Positions 18,365 through 26,043 of a stretch of 64,000 bases of DNA are shown piece after piece. Made by a program: the position numbers and the translations under genes. The DNA is taken from positions 1 through 64,000 of the forward strand of contig NZ_BSCT01000032.1 of NCBI RefSeq assembly GCF_030159255.1. The letters are read 5' to 3'. Positions within the stretch are counted from its first letter, which is position 1. Every line of letters begins with the position of its first letter. The notes beneath the pieces are model-generated. The model was not told the origin of the DNA. It made no database searches and saw only the letters and a program-made list of their open reading frames with translations. Origin of the DNA: Bradyrhizobium sp. SSBR45G (GTDB lineage: Bacteria > Pseudomonadota > Alphaproteobacteria > Rhizobiales > Xanthobacteraceae).

Positions 18365-19978
18365 TCATAGCCGCATCACCGCCTGACGGTCGATCTTGCC
18401 GGTGCCTGTCTTCGGCAGCTCGTCGATGAATACAATCTCACGCGGATATTTGTAAGGCAGCAGCTTCGCCTTCACGTAGTCCTGAAGCGCCTTGGTCATG
18501 GCCGGCTCGTCATGGGATCGGCCGTTGGCCACCACGACGGCCTTGAGGCTCATGCGGCGGTCCGGCAGCTCATGTGCGAACACGGCGCATTCCCTGATAT
18601 CAGGGTGTTCCGCAAGGCAGAGCTCGACCTCCAGCGGATAAACCCATTGCCCGGAGATCTTGACGAGGTCATCGGCGCGGCCGCGGAAGAAATGAAAGCC
18701 GTCGGCATCGCGGACGAAGCGGTCGCCGGTGTAGATCCAGCCGCCATCGCGGATCGTCTCGGCGGTCTTGTCCGGACGGTTCCAGTACAGTGGCGTGTTG
18801 GAGTCGCCGCGGACCCAGAGAATGCCTTCCTCCCCGGTCGCAACCTCGCGCCCCTCGCTGTCGCGCAGCGCGATCTCGTAGCCCGGCACGCGCAGGCCGG
18901 CCGCGCCGAGCTTCTTGCGGTCCTCGAGGTTGGACAGATAGACATGCAGCACCTCGGTCGAGCCGAGTCCTTCGACGATCTCCAATCCGGTGAGACTCTT
19001 CCAGCCGTTGAAGACTTCGGCCGATAGCACCTCGGCTGCGGAGACCGACAGGCGCAGCGATGAGAAATCCGCCTGTTTCGCCCCGTCGGCCTTTGTCAGC
19101 GCCGTGTAGAGCGTCGGCAGGCCGAAGAACACGGTGGGGCGGAAGCGGCTGATGGCATCGAAGATCGCCGCCGGCTTCGGCTGGCCCGGCAGCAGCAGCG
19201 TCGTTGCGCCGGCGGTGAACGGAAAGGTGATGGCGTTGCCGAAGCCGTAGGCGAAGAAGATCTTCGGCACCGAGAAGCAGATGTCGTCCGGCGTCAGCCG
19301 CAGCACGTTCCTTGCGAACGCCTGCTCGCTATAGGCCATGTCGTGCTGCAGATGGACGATACCCTTGGGGCGGCCGGTCGAGCCCGACGAGTACATCCAA
19401 AACGCCATCTCGTTGCGATGGGTGTCGGCCTCCGCCAACTCCGCGACGAAGTTGACCAGCCATTGATCGACGGCGACCGTCGATGGCGCCGCTGTTGCCG
19501 GCGCCTCGCCGTTGACGACGATGAGCGTCTGCAGCGCCGTCGCCGCGCAGGCCTGCGCGTCGAACCGTCCGGCAAACTCCGCATCCGCGACCGCAACCTT
19601 GGCGCCGGAATCGGCGAGATAGAACTGCAGCAGGTCCGGCGGCGTCAGCGTGTTGATCAGCAGCGGCACGAAGCCCGCGCGCACCGCGCCGAAGAACGCG
19701 GCCGGATAGGCCGGCGTGTCATCGAGGAACAGCAGGACGCGGTCACCGCGGGTGAGGCCGAGCGATGCGAAGCCGTTGCCCCAGCGACAGGCATCCGCGC
19801 ACAGCTCGGCATAGCTGCGCTGGCCGGCCGGGCCGATCAGTGCCGGCTTGCTCGCATTGCCGTTGGCGAGATTGTCAAACAGCACACGGCTGGCGTTGTA
19901 GCGCGCCGGAATCGCAAAGCCGATTTCGCGCGCACCGGCACTGTCGGAAGGAACCTGATCGGCAATCTCTGTCGTCAT
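18365..19978 (-). CDS. Aryl-CoA ligase (benzoate-CoA ligase family)
   Basis: A 537-residue ANL-superfamily ligase. The ATP-binding loop is YSSGSTGRPKG. FFGLPTLYTAL, VEGLGSTEVLHVYLSN and WIYTGDRFVRDADGF fit the benzoate-CoA ligase group, and the C-terminal lysine lies in LPKTGTGKIDRQ. It would convert an aromatic acid, ATP and CoA to the aryl-CoA thioester. The start ATG overlaps the stop of the monooxygenase gene (ATGA), so the pair is translationally coupled. Given the gentisate genes beside it, salicylate or a related hydroxybenzoate is the likely substrate; this is inference. The gene is convergent with marR. Confidence 0.9.
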   Translation of the reverse strand: MTTEIADQVPSDSAGAREIGFAIPARYNASRVLFDNLANGNASKPALIGPAGQRSYAELCADACRWGNGFASLGLTRGDRVLLFLDDTPAYPAAFFGAVRAGFVPLLINTLTPPDLLQFYLADSGAKVAVADAEFAGRFDAQACAATALQTLIVVNGEAPATAAPSTVAVDQWLVNFVAELAEADTHRNEMAFWMYSSGSTGRPKGIVHLQHDMAYSEQAFARNVLRLTPDDICFSVPKIFFAYGFGNAITFPFTAGATTLLLPGQPKPAAIFDAISRFRPTVFFGLPTLYTALTKADGAKQADFSSLRLSVSAAEVLSAEVFNGWKSLTGLEIVEGLGSTEVLHVYLSNLEDRKKLGAAGLRVPGYEIALRDSEGREVATGEEGILWVRGDSNTPLYWNRPDKTAETIRDGGWIYTGDRFVRDADGFHFFRGRADDLVKISGQWVYPLEVELCLAEHPDIRECAVFAHELPDRRMSLKAVVVANGRSHDEPAMTKALQDYVKAKLLPYKYPREIVFIDELPKTGTGKIDRQAVMRL

Positions 19979-21114
19979 GCCCGGTCTCCTTTCGTCCGAG
20001 ATGCCTCGTAGCGCGCCATGAACTGCGGCGCCATCGCGCGCAGCCGGGTGTCGTCGATGCGGCCCGAGCGCGTGATGTAGCTGTAGGCAAACTCCATCAG
20101 CCCGAGCTTCATATGAGCCGGGAACGCCTCGTACCAGTCGGCGCTGGTGCGGGCGGCGGTGACCAGCTTCTTGACGATCGGCTGCCGCTCCGCCTGATAG
20201 CGCGCAAGTCCGTCGGAGAGGTTGCTTTCGCTGTCGAGCGCCTTGGCGAGCGCGATCGCATCCTCGATCGCCAGTCGCGTGCCCGAGCCGATCGAGAAGT
20301 GAGCCGTATGTAGCGCATCGCCGATCAGCACCATGTTGCGGTGCCACCAATGCTCGTTCCAGACCCAGGGGAAATTGCGCCACACCGACCGGTTCGAGAC
20401 CAGCGAATGGCCATCGAGCGTGTCGGCGAACACCTGCTCGCAGATCCGCCGGGACTCGTCGACCGACATCTCGGCAAAGCCATAGGCATGCCAGGTCGCG
20501 CGATCGCATTCGACCAGGAAGGTGCTCATATCAGGCGCGTAGCGATAGTGATGCGCGTTGAGGGTGCCGCGGTCGGTCGTGACGAAGGTCTGCGACAGCG
20601 TGGCAAACGTTTTCGACGTGCCGTACCAGGCAAACTTGTTGCTGGAGTAGGAGACGGAGAAGCCGAAATCGCCCTCGAAGCTGCGCCGTACCAGCGAGTT
20701 GAGCCCGTCAGCGGCGACGATGAGATCGTAGCCTGCGAGCTGATCGAGCGATTGGATGGTGGTACCGTAGCGGGCGATGACCTCGACGCTCTCCGCGCGC
20801 GCCTGCAGCAACTTCAGCAACTCGAGCCGCCCAATCGCGGAAAAGCCGACGCCGTCGATCTCGACGCTTTCACCGTGCAGGTTGAGCGTGATGTTGCGCC
20901 AGCTTTCCATGTGCGGCGCGATCGCGTCGACAGTGTCGGGATCGTCGGCACGCAGGAAGTCCAGAGCCTGGTCGGAGAACACGACGCCGAAGCCCCAGGT
21001 CGCGCCGGCCGGGTTCTGCTCGAACAGGTCGACCACCGCGGCGGGGTGCCGCTTCTTCCAGAGATAGGCGAAATACAGCCCGCCAGGGCCGCCGCCGAGC
21101 ACGGCGATACGCAA
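19975..21114 (-). CDS. FAD-dependent monooxygenase resembling salicylyl-CoA 5-hydroxylase
   Basis: A 379-residue flavoprotein hydroxylase. The FAD-binding motif is LGGGPGGLYFAYLWKKRHP, and the GD motif is VLIGDALHTAHFSIGSGTRLAIEDA. FEQNPAGATWGFGVVFSD is characteristic of the group acting on aryl-CoA esters (salicylyl-CoA or 2-aminobenzoyl-CoA hydroxylases) rather than free acids. Coupling to a CoA ligase supports this. The start is TTG at 21114, with GGGAG about eight bases upstream and the operator at 21129-21146 just beyond. The likely role is 5-hydroxylation of salicylyl-CoA towards gentisate; a thioesterase or spontaneous hydrolysis step would then be required. Confidence 0.83.
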   Translation of the reverse strand: MRIAVLGGGPGGLYFAYLWKKRHPAAVVDLFEQNPAGATWGFGVVFSDQALDFLRADDPDTVDAIAPHMESWRNITLNLHGESVEIDGVGFSAIGRLELLKLLQARAESVEVIARYGTTIQSLDQLAGYDLIVAADGLNSLVRRSFEGDFGFSVSYSSNKFAWYGTSKTFATLSQTFVTTDRGTLNAHHYRYAPDMSTFLVECDRATWHAYGFAEMSVDESRRICEQVFADTLDGHSLVSNRSVWRNFPWVWNEHWWHRNMVLIGDALHTAHFSIGSGTRLAIEDAIALAKALDSESNLSDGLARYQAERQPIVKKLVTAARTSADWYEAFPAHMKLGLMEFAYSYITRSGRIDDTRLRAMAPQFMARYEASRTKGDRA

Positions 21115-21128
21115 GGGCGATCTCCCAA

Positions 21129-21146
21129 TTGACAGTATACTGTTTA
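21129..21146. promoter_or_regulatory. Palindromic operator, site 2 (probable MarR-family binding site)
   Basis: TTGACAGTATACTGTTTA shares its first 15 bases with site 1 and has a perfect 12-base palindromic core ACAGTATACTGT (21132-21143). It ends 14 bases before the TTG start of the monooxygenase gene, immediately upstream of the ribosome-binding sequence. A protein bound here would block transcription of the monooxygenase-ligase operon. Confidence 0.7.
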
Positions 21147-21529
21147 TTTTGGACGGACACTAATCCCTCGGGATGGAACGCGCCAGCAGAATCTGCGTGT
21201 GTGCGGTGGCCCACCAAACGGGACGGCGGCGGAACTCCACGTGTCGCTCGGCCGGTCCGGCCTGAAACGCTGTTCGGTCATCCGGACCTTGGGGGGCATC
21301 CGCTGTCTGCCTGCCGACGGATACGGTCTCCGTCGGCGGACGGTCGCGCTGCCGGTTCTTCATGCAAATATGCGCGCGGAATGTAGTCACTTGCCTGCGT
21401 TGTGCGCTGCAGGCCGATGCCATGGAGGCTCATATCGGAAACCCGCATCCCGGCTGGCTGCGACATGTTGCGCACTTGTCAAAATCTGCCAAACTCAACT
21501 CAGCCGGGAGTTCTGCTTGGGGGTGACGG
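21147..21529. other. Intergenic region between divergent monooxygenase and symporter genes
   Basis: About 380 bases without a convincing gene; short frames on both strands have no recognisable product. It should hold the promoters of the leftward monooxygenase-ligase operon and of the rightward symporter. I see no tRNA, terminator or repeat in it. Confidence 0.6.
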
Positions 21530-22825
21530 ATGTCGAACAGGTTCACGCAATATATCCTGATTGCGATGGTGCTTGGAATCGTGATGGGGACGTTGATCTT
21601 CAACCTCATGCCCGATAGCCGGGCAGAGCTTGCCGCCGACATCAACCTGATCGCCATGCTGTTCCTGCGCCTGATCAAGATGATCATCGCGCCTCTCGTG
21701 TTTGCGACCCTGGTCGGCGGCATCGCCCATATGGGATCGGGCGCCAAGCTCGGGCGCATCTTCGCCAAGACGATGGGATGGTTCCTGAGCGCCTCCTTCG
21801 TGTCGCTCCTGCTGGGCCTCGTGATGGTCAATCTGCTCCAGCCCGGCGCGAATTTTCCTGGGACGCTGCCGGACAAGGCTCAGTCGACCGGGCTGCCGGT
21901 CTCTGCGTTCTCGGTCGAGAAATTCCTGACGCACCTCATTCCGACCTCCATCGCGGATGCGATGGCGCAGAACGAGATCCTGCAGATCGTGATCTTCGCG
22001 GTGTTCTTCTCGATCGCGATGGGGGCGCTGCCGGAGCGATCGAAGGCACTGCTGCAGCTGATCGACGATATCGGCCACATCATGCTGAAGGTGACGAGCT
22101 ACGTCATGCTGTTCGCGCCGCTCGCGGTGTGGGCCGCCATCACGGCGACGGTCGCCAAGAACGGTCTCGGGGTGCTCTGGAAGCTCATCGTCTTCATGGG
22201 TGGCTTCTATCTGTCGCTGCTGATCCTGTGGGCCATCCTGGTGGTGGTCGGCTTCGTTGTCATCGGGCCGCGTTACAGCCATCTGCTGAAGTTGATCCGC
22301 GAGCCGCTGATGATCGCGTTCTCGACGGCGAGCTCGGAAGCGGCCTACCCGAAGACACTCGAAGGCCTGAACCGCTTCGGCGCCTCGAAGCGGATTTCGA
22401 GCTTCGTGTTGCCGCTCGGCTATTCCTTCAATCTCGACGGCACCATGATGTATTGCACCTTCGCGAGCATCTTCATCGCGCAGACCTACAAGATCGACAT
22501 GCCGCTGGGAACGCAGCTGGCCATGCTCGCCACCTTGATGATCACCTCGAAGGGCGTGGCCGGCGTGCCGCGCGCGTCACTGGTGGTGATCGCTTCCACG
22601 CTCTCGCAATTCGGGATTCCCGAGGCTGGATTGCTGATGATCATGGGCATCGACACCTTCCTCGACATGGGCCGGAGCGCCACCAACGTGATCGGCAACA
22701 CCCTTGCGACCTCTGTGGTCGCGAAGTGGGAAGGCGAGCTCGGGCCGGAGCACGCGCTCGGCCCGTCCGACGTGGTCCCGCCCGACATGATCCCCGGCGA
22801 GGTTCCGGCCATGGCCGGACAGTGA
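21530..22825 (+). CDS. Dicarboxylate/amino acid:cation symporter (SDF/DAACS family)
   Basis: A 431-residue secondary transporter of the glutamate/dicarboxylate symporter family. Signature regions are the serine-rich re-entrant loop FSTASSEAAYPKT, the cation/substrate motif SFNLDGTMMYCTFASIFIAQ, and GVAGVPRASLVV in the second hairpin. Eight hydrophobic helices are apparent. It imports acidic amino acids or C4-dicarboxylates with H+ or Na+. It is followed after 11 bases by a periplasmic solute-binding protein gene, an unusual partner for this class. Confidence 0.92.
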   Translation: MSNRFTQYILIAMVLGIVMGTLIFNLMPDSRAELAADINLIAMLFLRLIKMIIAPLVFATLVGGIAHMGSGAKLGRIFAKTMGWFLSASFVSLLLGLVMVNLLQPGANFPGTLPDKAQSTGLPVSAFSVEKFLTHLIPTSIADAMAQNEILQIVIFAVFFSIAMGALPERSKALLQLIDDIGHIMLKVTSYVMLFAPLAVWAAITATVAKNGLGVLWKLIVFMGGFYLSLLILWAILVVVGFVVIGPRYSHLLKLIREPLMIAFSTASSEAAYPKTLEGLNRFGASKRISSFVLPLGYSFNLDGTMMYCTFASIFIAQTYKIDMPLGTQLAMLATLMITSKGVAGVPRASLVVIASTLSQFGIPEAGLLMIMGIDTFLDMGRSATNVIGNTLATSVVAKWEGELGPEHALGPSDVVPPDMIPGEVPAMAGQ

Positions 22826-22836
22826 GGGAGGAGGCG

Positions 22837-23763
22837 ATGCGCCGTCGCACAAGCTTCGCAACGCTCGTGATCGGCGCCCTGGTGGCGTCTGCCTTTGCGC
22901 ACTCGGCTGTTGCCCAGAGCGCAAGCAGCGAAGGCCTGTCGCCGACCCTTGCGGCGATCAAGGCGCGGCACGTCGTCAATCTCGGCTACCGCGAGAGCTC
23001 TCCGCCGTTCTCCTTCCTGGATCAGGCAGGGCGTCCGATCGGCTACAGTCTCGAGCTGTGCGAGGCGGTCGTGGAGGAGATCGGCACCGAGATCGACGAT
23101 CCCGCCTTGCGCATCGCGTATGTGAAGGTGACCTCCGACGACCGCATCGCGGCCGTGGTGAACGGCACGATCGATCTCGAATGCGGTTCGACCACCGCCA
23201 ATGCCGAGCGTGCCAGGCAGGTGGCCTTCTCGCCGCTGATGTTCGTCGCCGGCACCAAGCTGATGGTGCCGAAGGGGGCGGCGATCTCGGCGGCGACTGA
23301 CCTCAAGGGCAAGACGGTGGTGGTGACCAAGGGCACCACCAATGAGGTCGCGATCCGTGACGTCGACCGGAAGTTCGCGCTTGGCCTCACTGTCGTGACC
23401 GCGCCCGATCACGAGCAGTCCTACCAGATGCTGGTCGACGGCAAGGTCGATGCGTTCGCCACCGATGACATCCTGCTCTCCGGCCTGATCGCGCGGCACA
23501 AGGCGCAGGATCGGTTCCGCGTCACGGGCGACTATCTGTCCTACGATCCGTATGGGATCATGTTCCACAAAGGCGAGCCGCAGCTCGCAAGTGTCGTCGA
23601 GCGGGCCTTCCGCAGGCTCGGCTCCAATCACGATCTGATTCCATTGTACAACAAATGGTTCGTTGCGCGTCTTCCGACCGGGGAGAGGCTCAATGTGCCG
23701 ATTTCACCGCAGCTCGAACAGGCCTTCCACGCGCTCGACGACAGCCCGGGGGCAAACAACTGA
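22837..23763 (+). CDS. Amino acid-type periplasmic solute-binding protein (SBP_bac_3)
   Basis: A 308-residue periplasmic protein with a signal peptide (core LVIGALVASAFAHSA, cleavage near AVAQ). The pattern VVNLGYRESSPPFSFLDQAG, YSLELCEAVV and IDLECGSTTANAERA is typical of glutamate/aspartate-binding GltI-like proteins. GKTVVVTKGTTNEVAI and VDAFATDDILL complete the fold. No ABC permease or ATPase is adjacent. The upstream gene is an SDF symporter, so both probably belong to one operon for an acidic amino acid. ATG 22837 has GGGAGGAGG just upstream. Confidence 0.9.
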   Translation: MRRRTSFATLVIGALVASAFAHSAVAQSASSEGLSPTLAAIKARHVVNLGYRESSPPFSFLDQAGRPIGYSLELCEAVVEEIGTEIDDPALRIAYVKVTSDDRIAAVVNGTIDLECGSTTANAERARQVAFSPLMFVAGTKLMVPKGAAISAATDLKGKTVVVTKGTTNEVAIRDVDRKFALGLTVVTAPDHEQSYQMLVDGKVDAFATDDILLSGLIARHKAQDRFRVTGDYLSYDPYGIMFHKGEPQLASVVERAFRRLGSNHDLIPLYNKWFVARLPTGERLNVPISPQLEQAFHALDDSPGANN

Positions 23764-23818
23764 CGGTGGAGACATCCTGCCGCGACCGTAGCGGCTGCGA
23801 CGCGTGCCCGGCTCTCCT

Positions 23819-24772
23819 TCATCGCGTTGGCTGAGCCCCGAAGACCTTGTCGAGCGCGGCGAAGTAGGCCATCTCGACCTGCTCCGGCGCGTGGCGGCCG
23901 AGCGCTTCCATCTTCACGCCCGAATTGATTTCGAGCACCTGCCAGCGTCCGTCGGCCATGATGACGTCGACCGAGGCGTAGCGGATGTCGATGGCACGCG
24001 CGGCCTCGCGGGCCAGCGCGGTGCAGGCCTCGCGCAGTGGGCCGTCCTCCAGCAGCATCGGCTTAGCCCCGAATTCGAGATTGTGCCGCCAGCTCAGCAG
24101 ACGCTGCTCGCCTTGCGGGATGATGGCATCGAGCGTCGGTGCATCGAACTCTGCAGCGAGTCGTCGGATCAACGGCGCGTGCTCCTGCACCGGCACGGTC
24201 CCGAGCGCGAGCTCGCGCAGCGAATGGGCGCCGTCTCCCGTCACCACGGGCCGTTGCTTGCGATAGACGATCAGCGGTACGTCATCGAGCAGGATCACCC
24301 GGACTTCGTCCGCGATCTCCAGCAGCGGTGCGATCGCCGCGCTCGCGCCGGTGTCGAAGATGCGGGTGAGCGCGTGCTTGAGCTCAGCCGATGTCCGGAC
24401 GCGCGTCACGGCCCGGCCCGACGTCCCCTCATTCGGCTTCACGACCAGCCCCTTCGGGTGCGTCTCGAGCCATTCCAGAATGGGCGTCCAGGCAGGCTCG
24501 CTCACACCGGTCAGCGCCGGTGCGAGGACGAATGCATGCGGGACAGCCGGAATGCCGGAAGACGCCAGCAGGCTCGCGGTCGCTGCCTTGTCGCACGCCA
24601 GTCTGTGCGCCACCGCACGGTTCAGGCCGAGATCATAGCCGAAAATGAAATGACGCCGGGGTGCATCGCCCAGCACCAGCAACCAGCCGTCCTCCCGGAC
24701 GTCGAGGGCGATGCCCCGCTCGGCGCAGTAGCGGGTGACGGCGGCGAGCTGGAGTTCCGGATGGTTAATCAT
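23819..24772 (-). CDS. ATP-grasp ligase of unknown substrate
   Basis: A 317-residue ATP-grasp protein. It begins the fold with CDKAATASLLASSGIPAVP, continues with the ATP-binding lysine in GLVVKPNEGTSG, and ends with the Mg2+-binding segment WQVLEINSGVKME. The layout resembles RimK, glutathione-synthase and cyanophycin-synthetase ATP-grasp modules, which join a carboxylate to an amine. No partner gene suggests the substrate. It is convergent with the binding-protein gene. Confidence 0.82.
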   Translation of the reverse strand: MINHPELQLAAVTRYCAERGIALDVREDGWLLVLGDAPRRHFIFGYDLGLNRAVAHRLACDKAATASLLASSGIPAVPHAFVLAPALTGVSEPAWTPILEWLETHPKGLVVKPNEGTSGRAVTRVRTSAELKHALTRIFDTGASAAIAPLLEIADEVRVILLDDVPLIVYRKQRPVVTGDGAHSLRELALGTVPVQEHAPLIRRLAAEFDAPTLDAIIPQGEQRLLSWRHNLEFGAKPMLLEDGPLREACTALAREAARAIDIRYASVDVIMADGRWQVLEINSGVKMEALGRHAPEQVEMAYFAALDKVFGAQPTR

Positions 24773-25059
24773 TGCTCAAGGAATGGGCCGGAGATGCGGA
24801 ATTAAAGTGCTGGAAAATCGGAATCTCGGCAAGTAAATTACCCATATCGTTTGTGTACGAACGAATGGCCGATCGCGGCGAGCCGGCACGGGCCGGCATG
24901 CGTTTGATCGTGATCAATGGTGCATCCATGCGGGTTGATTATTTGCTGTTTTCACGTACATCAGGCGCCGAAATCGCTGGGATCTAAAGGGTTTTTGCGG
25001 TCCTGCCTCCGTCACGACTTGTTTCTTCCAACTTCAGCCCACGTGAAAAAACAAACGAC

Positions 25060-25833
25060 ATGAGCGCGTTCTATAAAGAGAAAGTTCTTTCCGTTCACCA
25101 CTGGACGGACACGTTGTTCTCGTTCCGGGCGACCCGTGATGCGGGCTTCCGTTTCCAGAATGGCCAGTTCGCGATGATCGGCCTCGAGGTCGAGGGCCGC
25201 CCCTTGCTGCGCGCCTACAGCATGGCGAGCGCCAATCATGAGGAGGAACTCGAGTTCTTCAGCATCAAGGTGCAGGACGGCCCGCTGACCTCCCGGCTGC
25301 AGCAGATCAAGGAGGGCGACACCATCCTGGTCGGCCGCAAGGCCACGGGTACGCTGATCCCCGACAATCTGCTGCCGGGCAGCCGGCTGCTGCTGCTGTC
25401 GACCGGCACGGGCCTCGCCCCCTTCGCCAGCCTGATCAAGGACCCGGACGTCTACGAGCGCTTCGAGAGCATCGTGCTGGTGCATGGTTGCCGCCAGGTC
25501 GCCGAGCTCGCCTATGGCGAGAGCGTCGTCGCCAAGCTGCGCGAGGACGAGCTGTTCGGAGAGCTGCTCGACGGCAAGCTGCAGTATTATCCGACCGTCA
25601 CCCGCGAACCGTTCCGGAACCGCGGCCGTATCACCGACCTGATCACGTCGCAGCAGCTGTTCAACGATCTCGGCCAGCATGAGCTCGATATCGCCAAGGA
25701 CCGCATCATGATGTGCGGCAGCCCGGGGATGCTGGAAGAGCTGAAGGTCATGTTCGAGTCGCGCGGCTTCCTCGAGGGCAGCGGCAACCAGCCCGGCCAT
25801 TTCGTGATCGAGAAGGCGTTCGTCGAGCGCTGA
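25060..25833 (+). CDS. fpr: Ferredoxin--NADP+ reductase
   Basis: A 257-residue FAD/NADP reductase of the bacterial Fpr type. The FAD motif is RAYSMASANHEEELEFF, the NADP motif STGTGLAPFASLI, and the C-terminal FVIEKAFVER is characteristic of subclass I/II bacterial enzymes. It exchanges electrons between NADPH and ferredoxin or flavodoxin in the cytoplasm. The preceding 287 bases are A/T-rich and hold the promoter; no gene is seen there. A strong terminator follows. Confidence 0.95.
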   Translation: MSAFYKEKVLSVHHWTDTLFSFRATRDAGFRFQNGQFAMIGLEVEGRPLLRAYSMASANHEEELEFFSIKVQDGPLTSRLQQIKEGDTILVGRKATGTLIPDNLLPGSRLLLLSTGTGLAPFASLIKDPDVYERFESIVLVHGCRQVAELAYGESVVAKLREDELFGELLDGKLQYYPTVTREPFRNRGRITDLITSQQLFNDLGQHELDIAKDRIMMCGSPGMLEELKVMFESRGFLEGSGNQPGHFVIEKAFVER

Positions 25834-25862
25834 GCTGCCGGCCACCCGGCTTTGACATGTGT

Positions 25863-25898
25863 GAAAGAGCGCCTCGACGCAATCGGGGCGCTCTTTTC
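25863..25898 (+). terminator. Rho-independent terminator after fpr
   Basis: GAGCGCC and its complement GGCGCTC form a GC-rich stem, with flanking AAA and TTTT extending it, followed by TTTTC. It begins 30 bases after the fpr stop codon, in the right place and orientation. Confidence 0.8.
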
Positions 25899-26043
25899 GT
25901 TGGCAATATCCTCCTTGCAGGCGTCCAAGCGGCTGTGCGATTTTCCCGTGCAGAAGCGGACCTTCAGACGTCCGACGCGAAACAGGGAGGGGACCCGGAT
26001 TGCCCAAAGGGCGGCCATCCCCGCGACAACAAGGGGAACGGCC

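Noticed and set aside
18365..20509. A longer 714-codon version of the CoA ligase
   Set aside because: The extra N-terminus is antisense-like sequence inside the monooxygenase gene. The ATG overlapping the monooxygenase stop gives the normal ligase length.
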